Source: Burkholderia vietnamiensis LMG 10929
Lineage (GTDB): Bacteria; Pseudomonadota; Gammaproteobacteria; Burkholderiales; Burkholderiaceae
Assembly: GCF_000959445.1 (NCBI RefSeq)
Contig: NZ_CP009631.1
Coordinates: 3,162,001 to 3,226,000, forward strand
DNA: 64,000 nt
Direction: 5' to 3'
A program made the translations under genes and the position numbers. Shown here piece by piece: positions 19,160 to 29,462 of this stretch (position 1 is its first letter; every line of letters starts with the position of its first letter). The notes beneath the pieces were generated by a model. The model was given only the letters and a program-made list of their open reading frames with translations, made no database searches and was not told where the DNA came from.

Positions 19160-19602
19160 CGGCCCGCATCGAGGTTCGCTAGACAGATGAAACGCCGCAA
19201 CGACATCCGCTTCGCGATGCACGGCTCGGCGCTCAGTCGGGCGCACGGAGCGCAAGAAGCGCACGCGACGCGCCCGGCGGGCATGAGCCCGGACCTCGCC
19301 GCATGCGTCGGCCGGACGGAAACCGCCGCGCGCGCCGATGCGCACCGAAGGTCGCCGGCGCGGTGCGTCGTGCGGCCCGCTGCGGCGGCGCGAGCAACAG
19401 CGGGCACGCCGCCGGCTGCGGGCAGCACGGCGCTATCCGCGGCGCCCTTCCCGCGCGTACGCGTCATCGCGGCCTGCGTGCATGCTCGTCGTCGCGACAC
19501 GCATGCGCATGCGCATGCACATGCACGCGCGGCCGACCGATGCCGTCGGCCGCACCGACCGTTTTCTTCTGTTCGCCTTACCTTGATGCAGGACCATTCG
19601 TG
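19160..19602. other. 443-bp gap with alternating purine-pyrimidine tract
   Basis: Between the adenine deaminase and guaD. An ORF at 19187-19603 has no ribosome site and an unlikely composition, so I do not call it. The notable element is the 35-nt tract at 19497-19531. The guaD promoter presumably lies here. Confidence 0.5.
19497..19531. repeat. 35-nt perfect alternating purine-pyrimidine tract (CATGCG repeats)
   Basis: Every step from 19497 to 19531 alternates R and Y, built of GCATGC, GCATGCAC and CGCGCG units. Such tracts favour Z-DNA under negative supercoiling and are also slippage-prone. It lies 70-105 bp before the guaD start. Confidence 0.7.
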
Positions 19603-20919
19603 ATGACGCAAACCGCTTTCCGTTCCCAGCTGCTGACCTTCAACGGCGACCCGGCGCAGTCGAGCCAGGCCGCCCGTTACGAGACCGACGGCCTACTGAT
19701 CGTCGACGACGGCAAGGTCGTCGCGCATGGCGCACATGCGCAACTCGCGCCGACGCTCGCGCGCGACGCGATCGTCCATGACCTGCGCGACAAGCTGATC
19801 GTGCCCGGCTTCATCGACACGCACATCCACTACCCGCAGACGGACATGATCGCGTCGCCGGCGCCCGGCCTGCTGCCGTGGCTCGACACGTACACGTTCC
19901 CGACCGAGCGCCGCTTCGCCGATCCGGACCATGCGCGCGAGGTCGCCGAGTTCTTCCTCGACGAGCTGCTCGCGTGCGGCACGACGAGCGCGCTCGTCTA
20001 CTGCACGGTGCACAAGCAGTCGGCCGACGCGCTGTTCGCGGCGAGCGACGCGCGCGACTTGCGGATGATCGCCGGCAAGGTGCTGATGGATCGCAACTGC
20101 CCAGAGTTCCTGCGCGACACCGCGCAGTCGGGCTACGACGACAGCGCCGAGCTGATCGGCCGCTGGCACGGCAACGGGCGGCAAATGTATGCGCTCACGC
20201 CGCGCTTCGCGCCGACCTCGACCGAAGCGCAGCTCGAAGCCTGCGGCGAACTCGCGCGCCGCCATCCGGACGTGTTCGTGCAAAGCCACGTCGCCGAGAA
20301 CGTCGATGAAGTGAAATGGGCGGCCGAGCTGTTCCCCGGCCATCGCAGCTATCTGGACATCTACGACCATTACGGCTTGCTGCGCCCGCGCGCCGTGTAC
20401 GGCCACTGCATCCACCTCGACGACGAGGACCGCCGGCGGATGGCCGACACGCGCACGGTGGTCGCGCACTGCCCCACGTCGAACTTCTTCCTCGGCAGCG
20501 GGCTGTTCGATTTCGACAAGGCCGGCGAATTCGACGTGCCCGTCACGCTCGCCACCGACGTCGGCGGCGGCACGTCGTTCTCGATGCTGCAGACGATGAA
20601 CGAGGCGCACAAGGTCGCGCGTCTGTCCGGCCATCACTTGACCGCGACGCGCATGTTCTGGCTCGCGACGGCCGGCGCCGCGCAGGCGCTCGATCTCGCC
20701 GACACGGTCGGCACGCTCGCGCCGCGCAGCGAAGCCGATTTCATCATGCTCGACCCACAGGCCACGCCGCTGCTCGCGCGCCGCACGCAGCGCGCGGAAT
20801 CGCTCGAGGAGCTGCTGTTCGCGTTCGCGCTGCTCGGCGACGATCGCGCGGTGTACCGCACCTACGCGGCCGGCCGGCTCGTGCACGAGCGCGGCGCCGC
20901 ACGTCGCGCTGCCGCCTGA
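19603..20919 (+). CDS. guaD: Guanine deaminase
   Basis: 438 residues, amidohydrolase superfamily, converts guanine to xanthine and ammonia. Zinc ligands: HIHYPQ after the GFIDTH motif (residues ~66-75), QSHVAEN, GHCIHLDDED and the ATDVGGGTSFSM aspartate. Length matches E. coli GuaD (439). ATG at 19603 was used; a GTG one codon upstream is possible. It completes a base-salvage/catabolic set with xdhC and the adenine deaminase: both products feed xanthine dehydrogenase. Confidence 0.94.
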   Translation: MTQTAFRSQLLTFNGDPAQSSQAARYETDGLLIVDDGKVVAHGAHAQLAPTLARDAIVHDLRDKLIVPGFIDTHIHYPQTDMIASPAPGLLPWLDTYTFPTERRFADPDHAREVAEFFLDELLACGTTSALVYCTVHKQSADALFAASDARDLRMIAGKVLMDRNCPEFLRDTAQSGYDDSAELIGRWHGNGRQMYALTPRFAPTSTEAQLEACGELARRHPDVFVQSHVAENVDEVKWAAELFPGHRSYLDIYDHYGLLRPRAVYGHCIHLDDEDRRRMADTRTVVAHCPTSNFFLGSGLFDFDKAGEFDVPVTLATDVGGGTSFSMLQTMNEAHKVARLSGHHLTATRMFWLATAGAAQALDLADTVGTLAPRSEADFIMLDPQATPLLARRTQRAESLEELLFAFALLGDDRAVYRTYAAGRLVHERGAARRAAA

Positions 20920-21015
20920 CGCATCGGCCACCGGCACCGACGCGGCCCACGCGGCAGCCGGCGCCGGCGCAGCCGCAGGCGCGCCGCACGCGCGCGTTGC
21001 CGTGCTAGAATTCGC

Positions 21016-21150
21016 CGCTCATTGGGGAGTAGCCGCTCCGCTCGATGTCCCGCGCCACCGGCGCGCATCGTGACGGAGGCGTCCGTCAACAGACTTGGCC
21101 GTTCGGCCATGGCGGACGCAGCCACCGTGGCCTGGCGAGACCGATGGTTC
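21016..21150 (+). promoter_or_regulatory. yybP-ykoY manganese riboswitch
   Basis: The leader of the UPF0016 gene has the conserved aptamer blocks of yybP-ykoY in the right order: GGGGAGTAG (21024-21032), CCGTCAACAG (21083-21092) and GGCGAGACC (21134-21142). CAT (21020-21022) and ATG (21144-21146) can close a short P1. These loops form the Mn2+ binding site in known members. A TAGAAT box at 21006-21011 is a plausible -10. Mn2+ binding would be expected to raise expression of the exporter. Confidence 0.88.
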
Positions 21151-21153
21151 ACT

Positions 21154-21179
21154 GCGCGCCGCATCAGGGCCCGGCGCGC
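21154..21179 (+). promoter_or_regulatory. Hairpin downstream of the riboswitch, possible expression platform
   Basis: GCGCGCCG (21154-21161) can pair with CGGCGCGC (21172-21179) over a 10-nt loop, between the aptamer and the GTG start at 21228. No U-tract follows, so translational control is likelier than intrinsic termination. Its role is inferred from position only. Confidence 0.4.
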
Positions 21180-21227
21180 GGCGAATCGTCGCTCGCACGC
21201 ACAACCTCGGCCCGTGGAACCCCATAC

Positions 21228-21800
21228 GTGTCTCAAGCCTTCCTGATCTCCACCGGCGCCGTCGCTCTCGCTGAAATCGGCGACAAGACCCAACTGCTGT
21301 CGCTCGTCCTGGCCGCGCGCTATCGCAAGCCCGTGCCGATCATTCTCGGCGTGCTAGCCGCGACGCTCGTGAACCACGGCCTCGCCGGCGCGCTCGGCGA
21401 ATGGCTCGGCGCGCTCGTCACGCCGTCGATCATGCGCTGGGCGCTCGCGTTCTCGTTCATCGCGATGGGCTTGTGGATTCTCGTACCGGACAAGCTCGAC
21501 GAGGACGAAGCGAGCGCAACGCGCTCGCGGCTCGGCGTGTTCGGCGCGACGCTCGTTGCATTCTTTCTCGCGGAGATGGGCGACAAGACGCAGATCGCGA
21601 CCGTCGCACTCGCCGCGCGCTTCCACGATTACATCGGCGTGGTGGCCGGCACGACGTTCGGGATGATGCTCGCCAACGTGCCGGCGATCCTGCTGGGCGA
21701 CCGCTTCGCGCACCGGCTGCCGACCAAGCTGGTACACGGCATCGCGGCCGTGCTGTTCGTCGTGCTCGGCGCGCTGGCGTTGCTGGGCGTCGGCTCCTGA
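21228..21800 (+). CDS. UPF0016/GDT1 family manganese exporter
   Basis: 190 residues, six hydrophobic helices in two homologous halves. Each half carries the family metal motif: ALAEIGDKTQLL (residues ~13-24) and FLAEMGDKTQIA in the second half. Homologues (TMEM165/Gdt1, bacterial MneA-type) move Mn2+ or Ca2+. The GTG at 21228 gives a start just before the first helix. The Mn2+ riboswitch immediately upstream strongly supports Mn2+ efflux across the inner membrane. Confidence 0.9.
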   Translation: MSQAFLISTGAVALAEIGDKTQLLSLVLAARYRKPVPIILGVLAATLVNHGLAGALGEWLGALVTPSIMRWALAFSFIAMGLWILVPDKLDEDEASATRSRLGVFGATLVAFFLAEMGDKTQIATVALAARFHDYIGVVAGTTFGMMLANVPAILLGDRFAHRLPTKLVHGIAAVLFVVLGALALLGVGS

Positions 21801-21864
21801 AGCAAGCGGGCCGCGGCGCGGCGCCTCGGCCGCGCTCGTGTGGGCCGCGCGGCGCGCGCGTTAT

Positions 21865-22566
21865 TTACTTCGCGACCGCCGCAGCCGAGGCCGGCACCGC
21901 CGGCACCGCGCGCTCGTTGGCAGCCGGCGCGGCCGGCCCGCCATGCTTGTCGACCGGTAGCCGCACCGTGCGGATCGCGCCGTTCGACAGCGGGAAATCG
22001 GCGAGCGCGCTGCGCGCGAGGAACGGCATCGCGTACAGCAGCGCACCGTTGTCGCCGGTGGTGCGCGCGGTCACGTTATAGACTTCCTTGCCGGTCGCAC
22101 GCTCGGTGATGCGGATGCCGAGCGTGTAGTCGTAGACCTGATAGGTCTGCGCGACGTAGCCGGCCGGCATCGGTCCCCACGGGCCCCATGGCCCCCAGGG
22201 CCCGCCGCGCCAGTACGGCCCGGGACCGATGAACCACGGGTCGTAATAGACGGGTTGCGGCACCGTCACCAGATCGCTGCCGACGCCATAGCTGAGCCCC
22301 ACCAGGTAGCGCGCCTGCGCGGCCGGCACCTGCCGGAACGCATAGGCGGACAGTTCGTTCGCGACGATCGGCTCGTACGTCGACTGCTCGATGCTCTGCT
22401 TCTGCGCGTCGGTGCGCGTGAACGCATAGGTGCGTGTCGCGTCGCTGCCGCTCCAGTCGGAGAAGGCCGTGACCTGCGTCGTCACGTAGCTGGTGCAGCC
22501 GGTCAGCAGCGCCACGGCCAGCGCAGCCGCCCAGCCCGCACCGCGTCGTATCCATTCGCGTTTCAT
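21865..22566 (-). CDS. DUF4136 domain lipoprotein
   Basis: 233 residues. Signal peptide with lipobox LLTGC (Cys near residue 24), so it is probably an outer-membrane-anchored lipoprotein. The DUF4136 region follows (SDWSGSDATRTYAF... AQARYLVGLSYG). A Gly-Pro-Trp repeat (GGPWGPWGPWGP) lies mid-protein, and an Ala/Pro-rich tail ends it. Function unknown. It is divergent from pepN; both starts are 186 bp apart. Confidence 0.85.
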   Translation of the reverse strand: MKREWIRRGAGWAAALAVALLTGCTSYVTTQVTAFSDWSGSDATRTYAFTRTDAQKQSIEQSTYEPIVANELSAYAFRQVPAAQARYLVGLSYGVGSDLVTVPQPVYYDPWFIGPGPYWRGGPWGPWGPWGPMPAGYVAQTYQVYDYTLGIRITERATGKEVYNVTARTTGDNGALLYAMPFLARSALADFPLSNGAIRTVRLPVDKHGGPAAPAANERAVPAVPASAAAVAK

Positions 22567-22752
22567 GTCGATCCTCGTCGATCCGTCACCCGCACGTCGC
22601 ACCGCGCGAAGCGCACGGGATGCCGATGATACGCGGACTCCCCGAGCCGGCAAAAAGTTCGCGCGGCACGCGGGCGCAAGCCTTTGTACAATGACCCGAC
22701 TCGCCCGGCCCGCGCCGCGGGCCCGATCCCCATTCCACCCACCTCGACGACC

Positions 22753-25446
22753 ATGTCCGACAACGCTTCCTCCACCGTGATCCGCCGCGCCGACTACACG
22801 CCGCCGGCCTTCCTCATCGACTCCGTCGCACTCGAATTCGATCTCGCACCGGCTCGCACGGTCGTCAGGAATACGATGCGCGTGCGCCGCAACCCGGACG
22901 CCGCGCCCGCACCGCATCTCGAGCTGATGGGCGAAGCGCTCGACTTCCTCGGCGCACGGCTCGACGGCGCGCCGTACGGCGCGGTGCGCGCGCACGAACA
23001 CGGGCTGACGGTCGAAAACGTGCCCGACGCGTTCGAGCTCACGCTCGACAGCGCATGTGCGCCGGACCAGAACACCACGCTGTCGGGCCTGTACGTCTCG
23101 AGCGGCAACTTCTTCACGCAGTGCGAAGCCGAAGGCTTTCGCCGCATCACCTACTTCGTCGACCGGCCGGACGTGATGGCGTCGTACGTCGTCACGCTGC
23201 GCGCCGACAAGGCCGCGTACCCGGTGCTGCTGTCGAACGGCAACCTCGTCGACTCGGGCGAGCTGCCGGACGGCCGCCACTTCGCGAAATGGGAAGACCC
23301 GTTCCGCAAGCCGAGCTATCTGTTCGCGCTCGTCGCGGGCAAGCTCGTCGCGATCGAGGAGAAGATCACGACCGGCTCGGGCAAGGAAAAACTGCTGCAG
23401 GTGTGGGTCGAACCGGCCGATCTCGACAAGACGCGCCATGCGATGGATTCGCTGATCCATTCGATCCGCTGGGACGAGCGGCGCTTCGGCCTCGAGCTCG
23501 ATCTGGACCGCTTCATGATCGTCGCGGTCGGCGACTTCAACATGGGCGCGATGGAGAACAAGGGGCTCAACATCTTCAACACGAAGTACGTGCTGGCGAA
23601 CCCCGAGACCGCGACCGACACCGACTTCGCGAACATCGAATCGGTGGTCGGCCACGAGTACTTCCACAACTGGACCGGCAATCGCGTGACCTGCCGCGAC
23701 TGGTTCCAGCTGAGCCTGAAGGAAGGCCTGACCGTGTTCCGCGACCAGGAGTTCTCGGCCGACATGGCCGCGGGCGACGACGTCGAATCGGCGGCCCGCG
23801 CGGTCAAGCGCATCGAGGACGTGCGCGTGCTGCGCCAGCTGCAGTTCGCCGAGGACGCCGGCCCGATGGCGCATCCGGTGCGCCCGGAAAGCTATGTCGA
23901 GATCAACAACTTCTACACGATGACCGTCTACGAGAAAGGCTCGGAAGTCGTGCGGATGTACCAGACGCTGTTCGGCCGCGACGGCTTCCGCAAGGGGATG
24001 GACCTGTACTTCAAGCGCCACGACGGTCACGCGGTCACCTGCGACGACTTCCGGCATGCGATGGCCGACGCGAACGGGCGCGACCTCGCGCAATTCGAGC
24101 GCTGGTACAGCCAGGCCGGCACGCCGCGCGTGTCGGTCCGCACCGCCTACGACGCGGCCGCGCGACGCTATACGATCACGCTCGCGCAGGGCTACGGCGA
24201 CGCGTCGCCGGCCGCGCGCGCGACCCAGCAAGGGCCGCTGCTGATTCCGTTCGCGCTCGGCCTGATCGGCCGCGACGGCCGCGATCTGCCGTTGCGCCTC
24301 GACGGCGAAGCCGCGGCGTCGGGCACGACGCGCGTGCTCGAATTCACGGCCGCCGAGCAGACCTTCACGTTCGTCGACGTGGCGGAAGAGCCGCTGCCGT
24401 CGCTTCTGCGCAACTTCTCGGCGCCGGTCATCGTCGAGTACGACTACAGCGACGACGATCTCGCGTTCCTGCTCGCGCACGACAGCGATCCGTTCAACCG
24501 CTGGGAAGCCGGCCAGCGTCTCGCGACGCGCGCGCTGCTCACGCTCGCCGCGCGCGCCGCGGCGAACGAGCCGCTCGCGCTCGGCGAGAACTTCATCGCC
24601 GCGTTCCGCCGCGTGCTGACCGACGACAGCCTGTCGCCCGCGTTCCGCGAGCTCGCGCTGACGCTGCCGTCGGAAACCTATCTGGCCGACCAGATGGCCG
24701 AAGCCGACCCGGCCGCCGTGCACCGCGCGCGCCAGTTCGTGCGCCGCCAGCTCGCGACCGCGCTGCGCGCCGAGTGGCTGGCCGCATACGAGCAGCATCA
24801 GACGCCCGGCGCGTACGAACCGACGCCCGACGCGGCCGGCCGCCGCGCGCTGAAGAACCTCGCGCTCGCGTATCTCGCCGAACTCGAGGATCCGGCCGAA
24901 GCCGTGCGCATCGCCACCGCGCAGTACGACGCGGCGAACAACATGACCGATCGCGCCGCCGCGCTCGGCGCGCTGCTGGCGGGCGCTGCGGCCGGTGCGA
25001 CGGACGCGGCCGAGCGCGCGCTCGGCGACTTCTACCGCCGCTTCGAGAACGAGGCGCTCGTGATCGACAAGTGGTTCGCGATGCAGGCCGCGCAGCGCGG
25101 CACGCCGGCGCGGCCGACGCTCGCGCAGGTCCGCAACCTGATGGCGCATCCCGCGTTCAATCTGAAGAATCCGAACCGCGCACGCTCGCTGATCTTCAGC
25201 TTCTGCGCGGCGAACCCGGCGCAGTTCCACGCGGCGGACGGCTCGGGTTATGCGTTCTGGGCCGAGCAGGTGCTCGCGCTCGACGCGATCAATCCGCAGG
25301 TCGCCGCGCGCCTCGCCCGCTCGCTCGAGCTGTGGCGCCGCTTCACGCCGACGCTGCGCGACCGGATGCGCGAAGCGTTGGAGCAGGTCGCGGCCGGCGC
25401 GAAATCGCGCGACGTGCGCGAGATCGTCGAGAAGGCGCTCGCATAA
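22753..25446 (+). CDS. pepN: Aminopeptidase N (M1 family)
   Basis: 897 residues, zinc metallo-aminopeptidase of the cytosol that trims N-terminal residues from peptides. The exopeptidase motif GAMENKG and the zinc site HEYFHN (HExxH, with the third ligand Glu ~19 residues on, in [13 protein letters not shown]) are near residues 265-320. Length and domain order match E. coli PepN (870). ATG at 22753. A TACAAT -10-like box lies at about 22686-22691. A strong terminator follows. Confidence 0.96.
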   Translation: MSDNASSTVIRRADYTPPAFLIDSVALEFDLAPARTVVRNTMRVRRNPDAAPAPHLELMGEALDFLGARLDGAPYGAVRAHEHGLTVENVPDAFELTLDSACAPDQNTTLSGLYVSSGNFFTQCEAEGFRRITYFVDRPDVMASYVVTLRADKAAYPVLLSNGNLVDSGELPDGRHFAKWEDPFRKPSYLFALVAGKLVAIEEKITTGSGKEKLLQVWVEPADLDKTRHAMDSLIHSIRWDERRFGLELDLDRFMIVAVGDFNMGAMENKGLNIFNTKYVLANPETATDTDFANIESVVGHEYFHNWTGNRVTCRDWFQLSLKEGLTVFRDQEFSADMAAGDDVESAARAVKRIEDVRVLRQLQFAEDAGPMAHPVRPESYVEINNFYTMTVYEKGSEVVRMYQTLFGRDGFRKGMDLYFKRHDGHAVTCDDFRHAMADANGRDLAQFERWYSQAGTPRVSVRTAYDAAARRYTITLAQGYGDASPAARATQQGPLLIPFALGLIGRDGRDLPLRLDGEAAASGTTRVLEFTAAEQTFTFVDVAEEPLPSLLRNFSAPVIVEYDYSDDDLAFLLAHDSDPFNRWEAGQRLATRALLTLAARAAANEPLALGENFIAAFRRVLTDDSLSPAFRELALTLPSETYLADQMAEADPAAVHRARQFVRRQLATALRAEWLAAYEQHQTPGAYEPTPDAAGRRALKNLALAYLAELEDPAEAVRIATAQYDAANNMTDRAAALGALLAGAAAGATDAAERALGDFYRRFENEALVIDKWFAMQAAQRGTPARPTLAQVRNLMAHPAFNLKNPNRARSLIFSFCAANPAQFHAADGSGYAFWAEQVLALDAINPQVAARLARSLELWRRFTPTLRDRMREALEQVAAGAKSRDVREIVEKALA

Positions 25447-25477
25447 CGCGCGCGACGCATCGCCTGCCGCTGCGACC

Positions 25478-25514
25478 AAGCCGGCGCCGCCTCGTTGCGG
25501 CGCCGGCTTTTTTA
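25478..25514 (+). terminator. Rho-independent terminator of pepN
   Basis: Stem AAGCCGGCGCCGC / GCGGCGCCGGCTT with loop CTCGTT, followed by TTTTT. It is 32 bp after the pepN stop. Confidence 0.9.
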
Positions 25515-25660
25515 TCGGCTCCACACCGGCCAGGCTCGGGCGGGGCCGCCGCACGGGCGCGTCGCGTCCATGTAACCGGACGAAAAAAGGCGGCGGCGCG
25601 ACGGGCGTGCCGGGTAAAATTGCGGCAATTCAAGGATTCTTTGGCCTTTCGGAGTCTGTC

Positions 25661-26674
<1,014 letters not shown>

Positions 26675-26841
26675 ATTTGCACCGAAGCACTGGACGAAGG
26701 CGCGCGACCTCAGTAGAATTGCGCCTTCGCGATGCGGCCCTCACAAGCCGCATCGTAGTGAAGTGAAAGCGGCAAGCCCGCCGGATCGACGGTTTCGCGA
26801 AGTAGAAGCAGCAGCAAGCTGAAAAAATTTCGCAAAACCTA

Positions 26842-26871
26842 TTGCCAAGATCTCGGACTTGACCATATAAT
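26842..26871 (+). promoter_or_regulatory. Sigma70 promoter of tRNA-Thr
   Basis: TTGCCA (26842-26847), 18-bp spacer, TATAAT (26866-26871), 15 bp before the tRNA. The region is AT-rich compared with its surroundings. Confidence 0.75.
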
Positions 26872-26885
26872 TTCATTTCTCTGCT

Positions 26886-26961
26886 GCCGGTGTAGCTCAG
26901 TTGGTAGAGCAGCGCATTCGTAATGCGAAGGTCGTAGGTTCGACTCCTATCTCCGGCACCA
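26886..26961 (+). tRNA. tRNA-Thr (anticodon CGT)
   Basis: 76 nt with encoded CCA. Acceptor GCCGGTG/CTCCGGC, D-arm GCTC...GAGC, anticodon loop TTCGTAA, T-arm GTAGGTTCGACTCCTAT. The central part is essentially identical to enterobacterial tRNA-Thr(CGT). Decodes ACG. Confidence 0.97.
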
Positions 26962-27362
26962 AGACATAAAGGCCTGACGAGTAATGCTCGTCAGGCCTTT
27001 TCTTTTTTCCGACCCACGTTCGTGCAACACCGCGTGCGCCCGTTCTCCCTCTCATTCAGCCTGCTCTACGCAGCCGCGTGATTGCCGCTGCGACACCTTG
27101 CCGTGCGCCACGTTGCGGCAGCCGCCGCTCAGCCGGCATCGCTCCCGACACCGCTCTCCTCTCCCACGCACCACGCCCGGTGAGCCGGCGAATCTGCTGG
27201 AAAAAGCGTTTAAGCGTGCATAACATTACTTAACGATTCCGACCCGTCTATCGCGTTACATTGCGAAGGCGGCGCGGCGGGTCGCACTGTCGCCTTCAAG
27301 CAGCATGCGGCAGAACAGCCGGCGTCCGGTCATTTCGACTCAAACACAAGGAGAGGATCACC
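26962..27362. other. 401-bp gap between tRNA-Thr and the GlsB-like gene
   Basis: Holds the tRNA terminator at its left end and, near 27205-27250, a less GC-rich stretch (TGCATAACATTACTTAACGATT) that probably carries the promoter of the small membrane protein. A short plus-strand ORF (26984-27223) has no ribosome site and overlaps the terminator; not called. Confidence 0.5.
26968..27006 (+). terminator. Rho-independent terminator of tRNA-Thr
   Basis: Stem AAAGGCCTGACGAG / CTCGTCAGGCCTTT with loop TAATG, followed by TCTTTTTT. It starts 7 nt after the tRNA CCA. Confidence 0.92.
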
Positions 27363-27617
27363 ATGACTCATGGCTTGATTATGTGGCTCATCATCGGCGC
27401 GATCGCCGGCTGGCTCGCCGGCCTGCTGGTCAAGGGCGGCGGGTTCGGGCTGATCGTCGACATCATCGTCGGCATCGTCGGCGCGGTGATCGGCGGCTGG
27501 CTTGCCGGGCTGCTCGGCATCAGCATCGGCAGCGGCTTCATCGGCTCGGTGATCGTCGCGGTGATCGGCGCCGTGATCCTGCTGTTCGTGATCCGGCTAT
27601 TCAGGCGCGCGGCCTGA
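27363..27617 (+). CDS. GlsB/YeaQ/YmgE family membrane protein
   Basis: 84 residues, almost entirely hydrophobic and Gly-rich, with about three membrane segments. The transglycosylase-associated family pattern is clear: GAIAGWLAGLL, GFGLIVDIIVGIVGAVIGGWLAG. Members are stress- or stationary-phase-induced inner-membrane proteins of unclear function. AGGAGAGG lies 9 bp before the ATG. Single-gene unit with a terminator after it. Confidence 0.88.
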   Translation: MTHGLIMWLIIGAIAGWLAGLLVKGGGFGLIVDIIVGIVGAVIGGWLAGLLGISIGSGFIGSVIVAVIGAVILLFVIRLFRRAA

Positions 27618-27626
27618 CGATCTTCT

Positions 27627-27652
27627 CGCGCGCCTTCGGGCGCGTTTTCGTT
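27627..27652. terminator. Terminator-like hairpin after the GlsB-like gene
   Basis: Stem CGCGCC / GGGCGCG with loop TTC, then TTTTCGTTT. It lies between the small membrane protein and the convergent thioredoxin-like gene. Confidence 0.7.
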
Positions 27653-27702
27653 TCTGGCCCACCGAGACGCGGCGCGCAGCCCTTCGCGCGCCGCCGTCCT
27701 CG

Positions 27703-28188
27703 TCAGCGGCCGTTGCCGTGCCGCAGCCAGCCGTCCAGCACGTCGGACGTCAGCAAGCCGCTGCGCGCGTCGCGCACACCGTCGCGGCCGATCCAGACGG
27801 TACGCGGCATTTCTCCTCGCCATCCTGCATCGAGCGCCGCGCGCAGCCGCTCGGGCATCGGCTCTGCGTTCGCGTATTGCGCCACTTGCGGCGGCAGGTT
27901 CATTTGCGCGAGCGCGTGGGCGAGCGCGGCAGCGCTGTCGTCGTAAGCATCGAGCGCGACCATCGCGAGCCGCACGTCCGGATGCCGGCGCTGCCACGCC
28001 ACCAGATGCGCGGCGTTCTCGCGACAGTATCCGCAGTCCAGCGACCAGATCTCGACCGCGAGCGGCCGCTCATGCGCACTCGCGTACAGCTTAGCGACCT
28101 CGGCCGCACGCAGCGGCTGCAGCTCGCCGGCCCATGCCGGCACGCTCGCGAGCAGCGCGCCGAGCGCCACGATCCACCCTCGCTTCAT
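27703..28188 (-). CDS. Periplasmic thioredoxin-like protein
   Basis: 161 residues. Signal peptide (MKRGWIVALGALLASVPAWA), then a thioredoxin-like fold with the redox pair CGYC in WSLDCGYCRENA (around residues 50-56). The start overlaps the stop of the upstream BNR gene by 4 bp (ATGA), so it is the fourth gene of the DUF2946-TonB receptor operon. It could reduce or exchange Cys-bound metal in the periplasm, or keep partner cysteines reduced. TlpA/DsbE-like families are the nearest recognised group; exact function unknown. Confidence 0.8.
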   Translation of the reverse strand: MKRGWIVALGALLASVPAWAGELQPLRAAEVAKLYASAHERPLAVEIWSLDCGYCRENAAHLVAWQRRHPDVRLAMVALDAYDDSAAALAHALAQMNLPPQVAQYANAEPMPERLRAALDAGWRGEMPRTVWIGRDGVRDARSGLLTSDVLDGWLRHGNGR

Positions 28189-29462
28189 TGGACGCCCTCC
28201 ACCGGAATCAGACGATAGCCGTCGTTACGCGTGCGCCACGACACGTAGATGCGGCCCGCATCGTCGAGCAGCTGCGGGTTGTCGCTCGCGCCGGACGTCG
28301 ACGCGATGTCGCGCGGCGCCGACCAGTGCTCGCCGCGATCGTCCGAGCGGCGCAGCCTGATGTGCATCGTGTCGCCGTCGAACGCCTTCCACGCGAGCCA
28401 CACGACGTCGCCGCGCGCGACGAGCGCCGCATGCGACGCCTGTTCGGCCGGCGCCGCCGGATTCGCGCCGAACGCCCACGGCGTGCCGCGCGGCCGCCCG
28501 TCTGCGTCGATGCGTGAATAGAACACGTCGGCGCGGCCGTCGACCACGCCGAACCACGCGATGTGGCGCGTGCCGTCCGGCGTGATCGCGAGCGCGGGCC
28601 CGTGCTCGGGGCACGCGTCGACCCGCCAGTTCGAGAAGGTCGCGCGCAACGGCACGACCGGCTCCGATGCCGCGATCGGCAGCACCGCGAGCGCGTGATC
28701 GCGAATCTGCCCGGGAAGCACGTTGCGCCATACGGCCTCGATGCGGCCGGCCGGATCGACGGCCATCGCGATCCGGCAGCATTCGCAGGTGTGGTCGGTC
28801 ACCTTGCGCTCCGCTTCGAACGACGCGCCGCCGTCGCGCGACACCGCGTAGTAGACGGCCGCGCCGTCGTACGACTGCCCCGCCGCCTTCGCCGCGACGA
28901 GATCGCGCTTGTCGATCCACGCGATCGCGATGTTGCCGGCCGGGTCGACGGCCATCATGTCGAAGCGGTGCGTGATCGCCTGACGGTCGCGATGCACGGT
29001 GATCGGCACGCTCCACGTCGCGCCGCCGTCGAGCGAACGCGAGAAGCGCACCATCCCCGTGTAGGGCGCATCGAGCGGCATCGACCACGACACGTACACC
29101 GCGCGGCCGTCCGGGCTCGTCGCGAGCTTCGGCCGATTTTCCGCGCTGGTGTAGATCGGCTCGGGCATCGCGTTGACGGTGACCGGCGCGGACAGCGTGC
29201 GGCCCGCGTCATCCGAGTGCGCGACGACGACGTGCGCGCCTTCTACCCATGCGACCCACAGCCGGTGCCGCGCATCGAACGCCGCGCCGGTGGCGAGCGG
29301 CGGCTTCTGCTGCGCCGGCGCCGGCTGCATGCTCATGTGCGCGGCATGCGGATCGGCCGCCTGCGGTGCGGCGTGCGTATCCCGCAGATCGTGCGCGGCG
29401 GCGCACGACAGCGTTGCGAGCCACAACGCGCAAGCTGCCGCGAACGATTTCACAGCGACCAT
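28185..29462 (-). CDS. BNR/Asp-box repeat secreted protein of the DUF2946 operon
   Basis: 425 residues. Signal peptide ends near residue 23. A His/Met-rich segment follows (residues 24-48, with HAAHMSM), then a sialidase-like beta-propeller with Asp-boxes S-x-D-x-G-x-[TS]-[WF] at about 83-90, 143-150 and 208-215 and one near the C-terminus. HTCECC (residues 224-229) is a cysteine cluster that could bind copper. It lacks an obvious sialidase catalytic set, so an enzyme call would be unsafe. The start overlaps the TonB receptor stop by 13 bp; the stop overlaps the next gene by 4 bp. Confidence 0.82.
   Translation of the reverse strand: MVAVKSFAAACALWLATLSCAAAHDLRDTHAAPQAADPHAAHMSMQPAPAQQKPPLATGAAFDARHRLWVAWVEGAHVVVAHSDDAGRTLSAPVTVNAMPEPIYTSAENRPKLATSPDGRAVYVSWSMPLDAPYTGMVRFSRSLDGGATWSVPITVHRDRQAITHRFDMMAVDPAGNIAIAWIDKRDLVAAKAAGQSYDGAAVYYAVSRDGGASFEAERKVTDHTCECCRIAMAVDPAGRIEAVWRNVLPGQIRDHALAVLPIAASEPVVPLRATFSNWRVDACPEHGPALAITPDGTRHIAWFGVVDGRADVFYSRIDADGRPRGTPWAFGANPAAPAEQASHAALVARGDVVWLAWKAFDGDTMHIRLRRSDDRGEHWSAPRDIASTSGASDNPQLLDDAGRIYVSWRTRNDGYRLIPVEGVQ

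Noticed and set aside
19187..19603. 138-residue ORF before guaD
   Set aside because: No ribosome site, odd composition and overlap with the guaD start.
22567..25554. Long upstream extension (1229-residue frame) of the DUF4136 gene on the minus strand
   Set aside because: It is antisense to pepN; the lipobox start at 22566 is the sensible start.
26984..27223. 79-residue ORF after tRNA-Thr
   Set aside because: Overlaps the tRNA terminator and has no ribosome site.
28185..29462. BNR protein as a sialidase
   Set aside because: Asp-boxes are present but the catalytic Arg triad and nucleophile pattern were not identified, and the operon context differs.
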